From: Tenacibaculum todarodis
Lineage (GTDB): Bacteria; Bacteroidota; Bacteroidia; Flavobacteriales; Flavobacteriaceae
Assembly (NCBI RefSeq): GCF_001889045.1
Contig: NZ_CP018155.1
Location: 1,111,001-1,175,000, forward strand
DNA: 64,000 nt
Direction: 5' to 3'
Shown here piece after piece: positions 1 to 8,246 of this stretch (position 1 is the first letter of the stretch; the number at the start of each line of letters is the position of its first letter). A model generated the notes under the pieces. The model was not told the DNA's origin. It made no database searches and worked only from the letters and a program-made list of their open reading frames with translations. A program made the position numbers and the translations under genes.

Positions 1-135
1 TGTAACCCTGCAACACAAGCACGTGATACAGAAATGTTACGAGAAGCTGGTTACGAGTTAAAAAAGATTAGTTTGGTAGATCAATTTCCGCATACAAGTC
101 ATATAGAAACGGTTGTTTTGTTTGAAAAGGTGTAA
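1..135 (+). CDS. rlmD: 23S rRNA (uracil-5-)-methyltransferase RlmD, C-terminal fragment
   Basis: Only the last 44 codons are inside the window. The fragment opens with CNPATQARD, which matches the catalytic-cysteine motif of the RumA/TrmA family of SAM-dependent uracil-C5 methyltransferases. It ends with the family's usual tail DQFPHTSHIETVVLFEK. The enzyme makes m5U in 23S rRNA in the cytoplasm. The DUF6452 and DUF6048 genes that follow shortly after are common neighbours of this gene in Flavobacteriaceae, which supports the call. RlmD and RlmCD-type enzymes cannot be told apart from this fragment. Confidence 0.85.
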   Translation, partial: CNPATQARDTEMLREAGYELKKISLVDQFPHTSHIETVVLFEKV

Positions 136-210
136 ATAAGTTTATTCGTTTACTTACTCTTGCTGTTTGTTTTAGGGTTTATTTGTTTATTTGTATAAAA
201 ATAAGCTATT

Positions 211-570
211 ATGAAAGTATATTCATTTGAAAAATTGACGGTTTGGCAAGAATCAAAAAATCTTGTAAAAGATATTTATAGATTAACAAAAGATTTTCCT
301 TCTGAAGAAAGATTTGGTTTAATTTCTCAGTTAAGAAGAGCATCCGTTTCAATCGCTTCAAATTTAGCAGAAGGAACATCAAGAAAAACAAATAAAGACA
401 AAGCACGTTTTACAACAATTTCTTTTAGTTCTGCAATGGAAGTGTTAAATCAACTCATAATTTCTAAAGAATTAAACTTTATTTCTGAAAAAGATTATAT
501 TTTAGTGCGAGAAAAATTAGAGAAAATCACCAACATGTTAAATGCTTTACGAAACTCTCAACTCAAATAA
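211..570 (+). CDS. Four helix bundle protein (S23-type family)
   Basis: A protein of 119 residues, rich in helix formers, with the family landmarks: an N-terminal FEKLTVWQESKNLVKDIYRL segment, then a LISQLRRASVSIASNLAEG segment, then two further predicted helices. Related proteins were first found in intervening sequences inside Leptospira 23S rRNA genes, but free-standing copies like this one are common in Bacteroidota. No rRNA surrounds it here. The cellular function is unknown; family members form pentameric helical bundles. It lies between rlmD and the DUF6452 gene and looks like an insertion into that conserved neighbourhood. Confidence 0.85.
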   Translation: MKVYSFEKLTVWQESKNLVKDIYRLTKDFPSEERFGLISQLRRASVSIASNLAEGTSRKTNKDKARFTTISFSSAMEVLNQLIISKELNFISEKDYILVREKLEKITNMLNALRNSQLK

Positions 571-602
571 ACACATACACGTTTAAACAAATAAACATAT
601 AA

Positions 603-1070
603 ATGAATAAACGATTTATTATATTTTTAATTGCTACAGTATCCTTAAATTCCGCTTGCGAAATAGATGATATTTGTGTAGAACCTACAACACCTAATTT
701 AGTGTTACGCTTTTACGATGCAACAAGTACAACAACAATAAAAGCAACAGACTCACTATATATTTGGGCAGAAGGAAAAGATAGTCTTTACTTAAACGAA
801 GCTGTAGATTCTATTGCAATTCCGTTAAATCCGTTAACATCAGAAACAGTTTATAATCTATCTCAAGGAACTTTATTACTAAATAAATTAACGATAACCT
901 ATACTCCTGAAGAGGAATTCACATCTCGCTCTTGCGGTTATCGTTTTACTTATAAGGATGTTTCTTTAAGTTTAGATTCACCATCAAACAGTTGGATTTC
1001 TTCAATAACTCCAACCATAATTCCGTCAATAACAAATCAAGACTCAGCGCATGTACAAGTATTTCATTAG
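603..1070 (+). CDS. DUF6452 family probable lipoprotein
   Basis: A protein of 155 residues with an N-terminal signal sequence (residues 1-19) ending in LNSAC, a plausible lipobox, so it is probably anchored in the envelope. It has the DUF6452-like opening CEIDDICVEPTTPNLVLRFYD followed by a beta-rich domain. The function is unknown. Its last 20 bases overlap the start of the DUF6048 gene, so the two are probably co-transcribed and translationally coupled. The pair next to rlmD is a recurring arrangement in Flavobacteriaceae. I assigned the family from remembered sequence features, not from a search. Confidence 0.75.
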   Translation: MNKRFIIFLIATVSLNSACEIDDICVEPTTPNLVLRFYDATSTTTIKATDSLYIWAEGKDSLYLNEAVDSIAIPLNPLTSETVYNLSQGTLLLNKLTITYTPEEEFTSRSCGYRFTYKDVSLSLDSPSNSWISSITPTIIPSITNQDSAHVQVFH

Positions 1071-1749
1071 CATTTTATTGATTATTATTTCGATTGACGG
1101 GTTTTCTCAAGAAAAAGAAAAAACCGAAGTGAAAAAAGATTCGGTAACCTATAAAACTGGTTATGGAATTAGAGTTGGTCTAGATATAAGTAAACCAATT
1201 AAGTCCATATTAGATGATTCTTACAGCGGATTTGAAATTACTGGAGATTATAGAATTACTAAAAACTGGTATGCTGCAGCAGAATTAGGTTACGAAGAAG
1301 AAAACACAATTGAAGATTTTACAAATTCTACCGCAAAAGGGAGCTATATTAGATTAGGCGCAAACTACAATGCTTATGAAAATTGGCTAGATATGAATAA
1401 TGAAATCTTTGTTGGTTTTAGATATGGTTTTAGCATTTTTGACAATACAGTAAATAGCTATACTCCAAATACAGGAAACACTTATTTTATAGCAAACCAA
1501 ATAGATACACCTTTTACTGATACTGGTTTAACGGCACATTGGGCAGAATTACAATTAGGTTTAAAAGCAGAAACACTTAAAAACCTGTTTATTGGTTTAA
1601 GTTTTTCTTACAAAGTAGGTATCAGTATAGACGACCCAGAAAACTTTAAAACCCTCTTTGCACCTGGTTTTAACAGAGTATATGCTAACAATGTTGGTTT
1701 TGGCTTTAACTACACTATTTCCTATTTAATTCCGTTTGTTAATAAGTAA
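1051..1749 (+). CDS. DUF6048 family outer-membrane beta-barrel-like protein
   Basis: A protein of 232 residues. Residues 1-19 form a signal peptide ending in GFSQ. The rest alternates aromatic and polar residues in a way typical of transmembrane beta-strands (for example GYGIRVGLDISKPI, ITKNWYAAAELGYE, IRLGANYNAYENW, FVGFRYGF) and it closes with an aromatic strand, NVGFGFNYTISYLIPF. It is probably an outer-membrane barrel of unknown role. The start lies inside the DUF6452 gene, giving a 20-base overlap. This start is favoured because it gives a clean signal peptide. Confidence 0.75.
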   Translation: MYKYFISILLIIISIDGFSQEKEKTEVKKDSVTYKTGYGIRVGLDISKPIKSILDDSYSGFEITGDYRITKNWYAAAELGYEEENTIEDFTNSTAKGSYIRLGANYNAYENWLDMNNEIFVGFRYGFSIFDNTVNSYTPNTGNTYFIANQIDTPFTDTGLTAHWAELQLGLKAETLKNLFIGLSFSYKVGISIDDPENFKTLFAPGFNRVYANNVGFGFNYTISYLIPFVNK

Positions 1750-1810
1750 TTGTCGGTGGTTTTACTGTTTTTAGTAAATTTATCCCACGTTTAAAACAAA
1801 TTTATTAACA

Positions 1811-2758
1811 ATGAATAAAATACCTAGCGTAAATTTAGCAGACTTTTTATCTAATGATGCAACTCGCAAACAAAAATTTATAGATGAAATTGGTCATGCC
1901 TACGAAAACATTGGCTTTGTAGCCTTAAAAGGACATTTCTTAGACGACAAACTCGTTGACGATTTATATACAGAAATTAAAAACTTTTTCGACTTACCTG
2001 TCGATGTAAAAGAAAGCTACGAAATCCCAGGAATTGGTGGACAAAGAGGTTATGTTTCCTTCGGAAAAGAATCTGCTAAAGGGAAAAAAGAAGGAGATTT
2101 AAAAGAATTTTGGCATTTTGGGCAATATGTAGACGCCGCTTCAAAATATGCAAAAGAATATCCAGATAACGTTACAGTTAAAGAATTACAGAATTTTAAC
2201 GAAGTAGGTAAACAAACCTATAAAATGTTAGAAAAAACAGCGAGATACGTTTTACGTTCACTTGCATTACATTTAGGTTTAGAAGAAACTTATTTCGACA
2301 ACTATATTAAAGACGGAAATAGTATTCTAAGACCAATCCACTATCCACCAATACAAACTGAACCAAAAGGAGCAGAAAGAGCTGCTGCACACGGAGACAT
2401 TAACTTAATCACCTTATTAATGGGCGCTCAAGGTAAAGGTTTGCAAGTGCAAAACCATAATGGAGATTGGATTGATGCAATGGCCGAACCTGACGAATTA
2501 ATGATTAATGTTGGTGATATGCTATCTCGTCACAGTAACAACAAATTAAAATCGACCATACATAGAGTTGTAAATCCACCAAAAGAAATGTGGGGAACAT
2601 CACGTTATTCTATTCCATTTTTTATGCACCCAGTTTCAGATATGAAATTAGATGTTTTAGAAAATTGTATTGATGCAGAAAACCCTAAAAAGTTTGATGA
2701 TATTACTGCAGGTCAGTTTTTAGATGAACGTTTAAGAGAACTTGGATTAAAAAAGTAA
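1811..2758 (+). CDS. 2-oxoglutarate/Fe(II)-dependent oxygenase, isopenicillin N synthase-like
   Basis: A protein of 315 residues with an N-terminal DIOX_N region (about 5-120) and a C-terminal 2OG-Fe(II) oxygenase core (about 170-275). The iron triad is visible as H194-x-D196 and H251. The 2-oxoglutarate-binding R-x-S motif is R265-Y-S267. It is a soluble cytoplasmic enzyme that would couple 2-oxoglutarate decarboxylation to oxidation of an unknown substrate. It stands alone, with no biosynthetic neighbours to suggest a substrate, so the label isopenicillin N synthase describes the fold and not a beta-lactam pathway. Confidence 0.85.
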   Translation: MNKIPSVNLADFLSNDATRKQKFIDEIGHAYENIGFVALKGHFLDDKLVDDLYTEIKNFFDLPVDVKESYEIPGIGGQRGYVSFGKESAKGKKEGDLKEFWHFGQYVDAASKYAKEYPDNVTVKELQNFNEVGKQTYKMLEKTARYVLRSLALHLGLEETYFDNYIKDGNSILRPIHYPPIQTEPKGAERAAAHGDINLITLLMGAQGKGLQVQNHNGDWIDAMAEPDELMINVGDMLSRHSNNKLKSTIHRVVNPPKEMWGTSRYSIPFFMHPVSDMKLDVLENCIDAENPKKFDDITAGQFLDERLRELGLKK

Positions 2759-2767
2759 TCAGTATAC

Positions 2768-2808
2768 AGTAGCAGTTTACAGTTTTAAGCTGACTGAAAA
2801 CTGCTACT
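2768..2808. repeat. Inverted repeat / hairpin in intergenic region
   Basis: AGTAGCAGTTT at 2768-2778 is perfectly inverted as AAACTGCTACT at 2798-2808. After one mismatch the stem continues for four more pairs, around a 9-base loop. It lies between the oxygenase and the SUI1 gene without a clean T-run after it, so it looks more like a dispersed palindrome than an intrinsic terminator. A related CTGCTACTG stretch occurs near 33843. Confidence 0.7.
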
Positions 2809-2829
2809 GAGAACTGCCAACTAAAAAAT

Positions 2830-3153
2830 ATGGATTTAAAAGATCAATTAAAAAACCTATTTCCTGAGCACGAAGAAACTGCAGAACCTATAAAAGAGAA
2901 ATCTGACATTTGGCTCCAAGACGAACCTATTATTTGTAAATACGAAAAAAGAAAAGGAAAACCCATTACTATTTTAGAAGGATATAATGGTGCAACCCAA
3001 GACTTTAAAAAACTAGCCAAAGAGATAAAAAAAATGCTAAGCGTTGGCGGAAGTTTTAAAGATGAAAAAATAATCATTCAAGGAGATTATCGTACTCAAA
3101 TTATGCAACTTTTAAAAGATAAAGGATTTAACGTAAAACGTGTTGGTGGATAA
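2830..3153 (+). CDS. SUI1/eIF1-like translation initiation factor (YciH family)
   Basis: A protein of 107 residues. An acidic, variable N-terminus (about 1-35) is followed by an SUI1 domain (about 40-105), with KRKGKPITILEGYNGATQDF and a C-terminal GSFKDEKIIIQGDYRTQIM segment. This is the conserved basic loop, strand and GDxR-type core of the family. E. coli YciH, a homologue, affects the fidelity of start-site selection in vitro; the role in Bacteroidota is not established. It probably acts on the 30S subunit. It is a single-gene unit. Confidence 0.9.
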   Translation: MDLKDQLKNLFPEHEETAEPIKEKSDIWLQDEPIICKYEKRKGKPITILEGYNGATQDFKKLAKEIKKMLSVGGSFKDEKIIIQGDYRTQIMQLLKDKGFNVKRVGG

Positions 3154-3294
3154 ATTATTATTTAACAAAATATTTTAGAAATACCATGAAAATTTAAACC
3201 ATTTAATAAGATATCAATAAAACTCACCTCGCTTTTATACTATACTAATTATTTTTACGTTATTTGGCTACAGAATTAATAATTCTACAACATA

Positions 3295-4239
3295 ATGAAA
3301 CCCCATTTTTTACACATTACAAATGGTGATTACACCACAAAACATCTTAAAAATTTAAATTTTAATGGCAATTATATTACATGGCGAGAAATGCTGTGTG
3401 AAGGACAGACATTAACAGATGTTGGTAGTGAAACCTTTTGGAAAACTCGTTTCGATTTTTTAAAATCATCTTATAAAATAAGTAAGAAGAAGTTTATAGA
3501 TTATACACTTAAGGAATACAGAAATCTCTGTAAACACAAGCAACAAGACGAAATTGTACTATGGTTTGAATCCGATTTATTTTGTCAAGTAAATATGCTG
3601 GCTGTAATAAGTTGGTTAAAAAAGCATAGAAAAGGTTATAAAATATCTTTAGTTTCTTCAGGAAAGATAGATGATACTAATAAAATGTACAACTTATCAG
3701 AACTAAACGAAGAACAAATACAAAATCACTTTAAAAATAGAGTTGTTTTAACGCAAGATGATATTGAATATGCCGATTATATTTGGCAATTATATTGTTC
3801 GGATAGTCCTTTACGTTTAGAAACAGTGCATCAGTTCAATCCAATGTCTCCATTTACTTATTTAGCAGACGCTATAAAAGCACACTTATTACGTTTTCCT
3901 TCAATAGAAAATGGCTTAAATTTTATTGAAAACTCAATTCTACAAACTGTAAACCAAAATGAATTCTCTAGTAAAGAACAATTAATTCAAAACTTATTAC
4001 AACACCAAGAAAATTACGGTTTTGGAGATATCCAATACAATAATAACTTAAGTGAAATGAAAAGGCTTTTCACTTCATTTAGCCCAGTAAAACTCAGTAA
4101 AATCGGTAAAAAGGTATTAAATAATCAAATTAATTTTTACGCTAATATTCGTTCAGATTTTTCGTATCTTGGTGGTACAAAAAAATACAACTACCTGTAT
4201 GTAAACAATACAGGCAAGTTACTGAAAATCACTTCTTAA
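3295..4239 (+). CDS. DUF1835 domain-containing protein
   Basis: A protein of 314 residues. The N-terminal half is a DUF1835 domain: HITNGDYTTKHLKNL near residues 7-21, WREMLCEGQT at about 31-40, and WFESDLFCQVNMLAVI in the middle. The C-terminal part is compatible with the associated DUF3658-type region. There is no signal peptide, so it is cytoplasmic. The biochemical role is unknown. It overlaps the nucleoside phosphorylase start by one base (TAATG-type junction) and heads an operon with that enzyme and a substrate-binding-fold protein, which suggests a shared metabolic role. Confidence 0.85.
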   Translation: MKPHFLHITNGDYTTKHLKNLNFNGNYITWREMLCEGQTLTDVGSETFWKTRFDFLKSSYKISKKKFIDYTLKEYRNLCKHKQQDEIVLWFESDLFCQVNMLAVISWLKKHRKGYKISLVSSGKIDDTNKMYNLSELNEEQIQNHFKNRVVLTQDDIEYADYIWQLYCSDSPLRLETVHQFNPMSPFTYLADAIKAHLLRFPSIENGLNFIENSILQTVNQNEFSSKEQLIQNLLQHQENYGFGDIQYNNNLSEMKRLFTSFSPVKLSKIGKKVLNNQINFYANIRSDFSYLGGTKKYNYLYVNNTGKLLKITS

Positions 4240-5108
4240 TGAATATTAAACATTCCGAACTAATACTAAATCCTAACGGAAGTATTTACCATTTAAACCT
4301 TCTTCCAAAAGATATTGCAACAGATATTATTTTTGTTGGAGACCAAGACAGAGTAGATAAAGTTACTGCTCATTTTGATTCAATCGACTTTACAACTCAA
4401 AAAAGAGAATTTAAAACAACCACAGGAATTTACAAAGGCAAACGTTTGTCAGTAATTTCTACCGGAATTGGTCCAGATAATATAGATATTGTACTTAATG
4501 AATTAGATGCATTAGTAAATATAAACCTAGAAACACGACAAATTAAAGAAAAACATACTGCTTTAAATATTGTTCGTATTGGAACTTCCGGTTCTTTACA
4601 AACAGATATTCCTGTAGATAGTTTCTTATTAAGCTCTCATGCTTTAGATATAAATGGTATGCTTCACTCCTATCAAGTTGAAGAAATTGCGCATCCAGAA
4701 ATGGAACAAGCTTTTATAAAACACACAAACTGGTCTTCAAAAAAATGCGAACCTCTTGTAATTGCAAACGGAGAAAAGTTAGCTAAAAAAATAGCTTCAA
4801 ATATTACTTTTAAAGGAATAACAGCAACAGCTGGAGGTTTTTACGGACCACAAGGAAGAGTTTTAAGATTGCCACTTCAAGACTCTGATTTAAACAGTAA
4901 AATTGATTCTTTTAACTATAAAAACAATAGAATTACAAACTTAGAAATGGAAACTTCAGCTATTTACGGATTATCTAAATTACTTGGACATAATGCAGTT
5001 TCTATGAATGCTATTATTGCAAATAGAGCAAACGGAACTTTTAGTGAAAATCCTGGAAAAATAGTAGCCGATTTAATAAAATATACATTAGACAAAATTG
5101 TTGCATAA
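4239..5108 (+). CDS. Nucleoside phosphorylase (uridine phosphorylase/PNP-I superfamily)
   Basis: A protein of 289 residues with features of nucleoside phosphorylase family I: FVGDQDRVDKV (about 31-41, GDPxR-like), STGIGPDNIDIVLNEL (phosphate and ribose region), RIGTSGSLQTDIPVDSF (the GTSG phosphate-binding loop) and NLEMETSAIYGLSKLLGH (the EMExxA purine/pyrimidine site motif). It would cleave a nucleoside to base and ribose-1-phosphate in the cytoplasm. The exact substrate cannot be read from the sequence. It is joined to DUF1835 upstream and abuts the next gene directly, so the three are probably co-translated. Confidence 0.9.
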   Translation: MNIKHSELILNPNGSIYHLNLLPKDIATDIIFVGDQDRVDKVTAHFDSIDFTTQKREFKTTTGIYKGKRLSVISTGIGPDNIDIVLNELDALVNINLETRQIKEKHTALNIVRIGTSGSLQTDIPVDSFLLSSHALDINGMLHSYQVEEIAHPEMEQAFIKHTNWSSKKCEPLVIANGEKLAKKIASNITFKGITATAGGFYGPQGRVLRLPLQDSDLNSKIDSFNYKNNRITNLEMETSAIYGLSKLLGHNAVSMNAIIANRANGTFSENPGKIVADLIKYTLDKIVA

Positions 5109-5969
5109 ATGATAGATCTAAAAGTTGGTGGTGTGCCAGAACATTTTAATTATCCTTGGTATGTTACCTTAAAAAATAAAGAGTACACTAAAAAAGGTAT
5201 TAATCTCCGCTGGAAAGATTACCATGGCGGAACTGGACAAATGTGTAAAGCATTGCGTGCTGGTGAAGTAGATATTGCTATTGTTCTTACTGAAGGAATA
5301 ATAAAAGATATAGCAAACGGAAATCCTTCAAAAATTACCCAAACCTACATAAAATCTCCACTAATTTGGGGAATTCATGTTGGTGCAAAATCTAAATTCA
5401 AAAAAATTGCAGATTTAGAGCATGCAACTGTAGCTATTAGCCGTTTTGGTTCTGGATCTCATTTAATGGCCATTGTAAATGCGCACAATAATGGTTGGGA
5501 CATTGACAAACTCAAATTTAAAGTAATAGGTAATTTACAAGGTGGAATCGATGCGCTTACCAACGGAGAAGCAGATTATTTTATGTGGGAACATTTTACC
5601 ACAAAGCCATTAGTAGATAATGGAACGTTTAGACGTTTAGGAGATTGTCCAACACCTTGGTCTTGTTTTGTTGTTGCTGTAAGGAATGAAGTTTTAGAAA
5701 ACAATTTTAAAGAAGTAAAAGCTGTTTTAGATATCATAAACAACTGTGCAACAGACTTTAAAAAAACAGAAAACATTGACAAAATATTAGCTAAACGATA
5801 TGAACAGCAACTAGTTGACATTCAAAAATGGCTTTCAATTACCGAATGGAATGATGGAAAACCAATGAGTAAAAATTTAATTGGACGCATTCAAAATAAA
5901 ATGATTCACTTTGGCGTTATAGACGAGAAGAAAAAATCTAGCGAGTTCATAAAAAATATGTACTTTTGA
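5109..5969 (+). CDS. Cytoplasmic substrate-binding-fold protein (NMT1/THI5-like type)
   Basis: A protein of 286 residues with a periplasmic-binding-protein fold. Visible parts are RWKDYHGGTGQMCKALRAGE (about 34-53), DIAIVLTEGIIKDIANG, a hinge region VAISRFGSGSHLMA, and GGIDALTNGEADYFMWEH. It has no signal peptide or lipobox, so unlike transporter binding proteins it should stay in the cytoplasm. No ABC permease or ATPase gene is nearby. It begins immediately after the nucleoside phosphorylase stop codon. Enzymes such as MqnA, MqnD and THI5 use this fold, so a catalytic role is possible; this is inference. Confidence 0.75.
   Translation: MIDLKVGGVPEHFNYPWYVTLKNKEYTKKGINLRWKDYHGGTGQMCKALRAGEVDIAIVLTEGIIKDIANGNPSKITQTYIKSPLIWGIHVGAKSKFKKIADLEHATVAISRFGSGSHLMAIVNAHNNGWDIDKLKFKVIGNLQGGIDALTNGEADYFMWEHFTTKPLVDNGTFRRLGDCPTPWSCFVVAVRNEVLENNFKEVKAVLDIINNCATDFKKTENIDKILAKRYEQQLVDIQKWLSITEWNDGKPMSKNLIGRIQNKMIHFGVIDEKKKSSEFIKNMYF
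5961..5968 (+). promoter_or_regulatory. -7 promoter element for small lipoprotein gene
   Basis: TACTTTTG matches the Bacteroidota -7 consensus TAnnTTTG. It lies across the last codons of the upstream gene, 19 bases before the ATG at 5988, and would give the small lipoprotein gene its own promoter. No clear TTG -33 element is seen at the expected distance. Confidence 0.5.
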
Positions 5970-5987
5970 CCTTTCAAAATTAAAGAA

Positions 5988-6146
5988 ATGAAGAAAACTA
6001 TATTTATAGCAATTTGTGTAATCGGTATGTTAGGATTTTCATCTTGCGGAAGTTCTAAACCTTGCGGATTAGCTTCAAAAACTAAGCAAACTAAACAAGT
6101 TAACTATCAACAAGATATAATTGTTGCAGAAGCATCAGTTAATTAA
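5988..6146 (+). CDS. Small lipoprotein of 52 residues, unknown function
   Basis: This short gene encodes 52 residues: a basic start MKKTIF, a hydrophobic stretch IAICVIGMLGF, and the lipobox FSSC with the lipidated cysteine at position 20. A small Gly/Ser/Lys/Gln-rich mature peptide of about 33 residues follows, including the motif CGSSKPCGLA. It probably sits in the inner or outer membrane. It has its own TAnnTTTG-type promoter element at 5961-5968 and a strong hairpin terminator directly downstream, which supports its being a real expressed gene. The function is unknown. Confidence 0.75.
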   Translation: MKKTIFIAICVIGMLGFSSCGSSKPCGLASKTKQTKQVNYQQDIIVAEASVN

Positions 6147-6174
6147 CATTGATAGTTCTCTATTCAAATTCAAT

Positions 6175-6202
6175 AAAAATCCGCTTAAAAGGCGGATTTT
6201 TT
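6175..6202 (+). terminator. Rho-independent terminator
   Basis: A perfect 10-bp stem, AAAAATCCGC (6175-6184) with GCGGATTTTT (6192-6201), a 7-base loop, and a run of six T. It ends the DUF1835-to-lipoprotein unit. Confidence 0.9.
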
Positions 6203-6353
6203 CATTTTAGTAACATAAAATTTGCAAATAGTTAAACATTTAATTACTATTTCTTCATTTTTACTTTCACTTAAGAATACATTTCATACTTACATTTGAT
6301 TAAATTATAACTCGTTATAATTAAAACGTTTAAAACTTTAAAGAAGTTTAAAA

Positions 6354-7226
6354 ATGACAAAAATCAAAAAACGTAAATTAGATGTTGTTGTTATTTCTGA
6401 TGTTCATCTAGGAACTTTTGGTTGCAGGGCAACAGAACTACTAAACTATTTAAAAACCATTAACCCAAAAACATTGGTTTTAAATGGCGATATAATAGAC
6501 ATTTGGCAGTTTAACAAACGTTACTTTCCTAAAAGCCACATGAAAGTAATAAAATACCTTACTTCCTTACTTACCAACGGAACAAAGATTTACTATGTAA
6601 CAGGAAATCATGATGAAATGTTACGCAAGTTTAAAGGTTTTCGTTTAGGTTCTTTTGAAATTGTTAATAAAATAGTACTAAACTTAGATAACAAAAAAGC
6701 TTGGATATTTCATGGAGATGTTTTTGATGTAACAATGAAAAACTCAAAATGGCTAGCTAAACTTGGTGGAGTTGGTTATGATATTTTAATACTAATAAAC
6801 ACATTTGTAAACTCTATTAGCCAAACACTTGGTTTTAATAAGTTTTCGTTTTCAAAAAAAATTAAGAACAGCGTAAAAGGCGCAATAAAGTTTATTAATG
6901 ATTTTGAAGTTACAGCAGCTGAAATTGCAACAGACAATAAATATGACTTTGTAATTTGTGGACACATACATCAACCAGAAATCAAAAAAATAAACACATC
7001 AAAAGGAGAAGTTACCTATTTAAACTCTGGAGATTGGGTAGAAAACTTAACTGCATTAGAATACAATAATAAAAAATGGTCTTTATATGAATATGAAAAA
7101 GACAATTTAGCAAAAAATGCACATTTAAATATTGATATTAAAGATCTAGAAACTATTTCAGCAGAAAGTAACAGCAATATGTTGTTTGAAGAACTATTAG
7201 TTGAATTTGATTTAAAAAACAAATAA
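6354..7226 (+). CDS. LpxH-like metallophosphoesterase (UDP-2,3-diacylglucosamine diphosphatase family)
   Basis: A protein of 290 residues with all calcineurin-type metal motifs: D16-V-H18, G45-D46, G84-N-H86-D87, H120-G-D122 and G203-H204-x-H206. Full-length similarity is to the YbbF/LpxH group, which hydrolyses the pyrophosphate of UDP-2,3-diacylglucosamine in lipid A synthesis at the inner membrane. The protein is about 50 residues longer than E. coli LpxH and has an extra helical insert (about 135-185). Whether it is the lipid A enzyme or a paralogue acting on another lipid is open. A glycosyltransferase gene starts 3 bases after its stop, so the two form an operon. Confidence 0.85.
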   Translation: MTKIKKRKLDVVVISDVHLGTFGCRATELLNYLKTINPKTLVLNGDIIDIWQFNKRYFPKSHMKVIKYLTSLLTNGTKIYYVTGNHDEMLRKFKGFRLGSFEIVNKIVLNLDNKKAWIFHGDVFDVTMKNSKWLAKLGGVGYDILILINTFVNSISQTLGFNKFSFSKKIKNSVKGAIKFINDFEVTAAEIATDNKYDFVICGHIHQPEIKKINTSKGEVTYLNSGDWVENLTALEYNNKKWSLYEYEKDNLAKNAHLNIDIKDLETISAESNSNMLFEELLVEFDLKNK

Positions 7227-7229
7227 GAA

Positions 7230-8246
7230 ATGAAAATTTTATATGCACTTCAAGGTACAGGAAATGGACATACTGTTAGAGCCTTAGAAATTATACCGCA
7301 CCTAAAACAGCGTGCAGAAGTAGATATTTTGATTAGTGGTTACCAAAGAGAAATAGAATTACCCTGGAAAATTAAATACAAATATCATGGCTTAAGTTTC
7401 GTTTTTGGTAAAAACGGAGGCATAAATATTTGGAAATCTTTAAAACAATTAAAACTTAAACAGTTTATAAGAGAAATTAAAGCAGTACCTGTAAAAGACT
7501 ATGATTTAATTATCAATGATTTTGAACCCATAACTGCTTGGGCTTCTAAAATTAAAAATACTCCCATAATATCTTTAAGTCACCAAAATGCTGTAATAAA
7601 TAAAAATACACCAAAATATGGTTTATTGAAACCTGAAAGACTCATTTTAAAATACTATGCTCCCGCAAAAACAAAATTTGGATTTCATTTTAAAACCTAT
7701 AGTTCTTCGATATTTACACCTATATTAAGAAAAGAAATCAGGTATAGAAATAAAACAAATAAAGGCCATTATACAGTTTATTTACCAGCTTATAGTGATA
7801 AAAAAATAGTTAAAATTTTATCGCATTTTAAAAATATTCAATGGCAAATATTTTCCAAACATACAGACACAAATTATTTTAAAAACAATATTACAATTCA
7901 ACCTGTAAGCGAAAAAGGTTTTATAAAAAGTCTTACCAGTTGCGAAGGTGTTCTTTGTGGAGCTGGATTTGAAACACCTGCTGAAGCCTTATTTTTGACA
8001 AAAAAATTGATGGTAATTCCAATGAAAAATCAATATGAGCAACAATGTAATGCGTTAGCTTTAAAAGAAATTGGAGTTCCCGTAATTAAAAAACTAAGTA
8101 AAAAGAATCTTCTAAAAATTGCAAAGTGGATTAAATCTGACATAAAAGTAATTGTAAAATACCCAGATATTACTGAAGAAATTTTAGATACTATATTATT
8201 ACCCTATATTAATAACAGTTTAATATCTCAAGCTACCATTGTATAA
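7230..8246 (+). CDS. MJ1255-type glycosyltransferase
   Basis: A protein of 338 residues starting MKILYALQGTGNGHTVRALE, the GNGHxxRA donor-site loop typical of GT-B enzymes of the MurG/MJ1255 group. The C-terminal half has LCGAGFETPAEALFLTKKLM (about 247-266), the glycine-rich nucleotide-sugar site, and then IPMKNQYEQQCNA, a common feature of this family. It is cytoplasmic or membrane-peripheral. It is cotranscribed with the LpxH-like gene, so an envelope glycolipid acceptor is plausible. Its 3' end overlaps that of the convergent ung gene by 14 bases. Confidence 0.85.
   Translation: MKILYALQGTGNGHTVRALEIIPHLKQRAEVDILISGYQREIELPWKIKYKYHGLSFVFGKNGGINIWKSLKQLKLKQFIREIKAVPVKDYDLIINDFEPITAWASKIKNTPIISLSHQNAVINKNTPKYGLLKPERLILKYYAPAKTKFGFHFKTYSSSIFTPILRKEIRYRNKTNKGHYTVYLPAYSDKKIVKILSHFKNIQWQIFSKHTDTNYFKNNITIQPVSEKGFIKSLTSCEGVLCGAGFETPAEALFLTKKLMVIPMKNQYEQQCNALALKEIGVPVIKKLSKKNLLKIAKWIKSDIKVIVKYPDITEEILDTILLPYINNSLISQATIV

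Noticed and set aside
211-570. Four helix bundle gene as an rRNA intervening sequence
   Set aside because: No rRNA sequence flanks it; it is a free-standing gene.
5109-5969. Ordinary ABC transporter substrate-binding lipoprotein
   Set aside because: It has no signal peptide or lipobox and no permease or ATPase genes nearby; annotated as a cytoplasmic protein of this fold instead.
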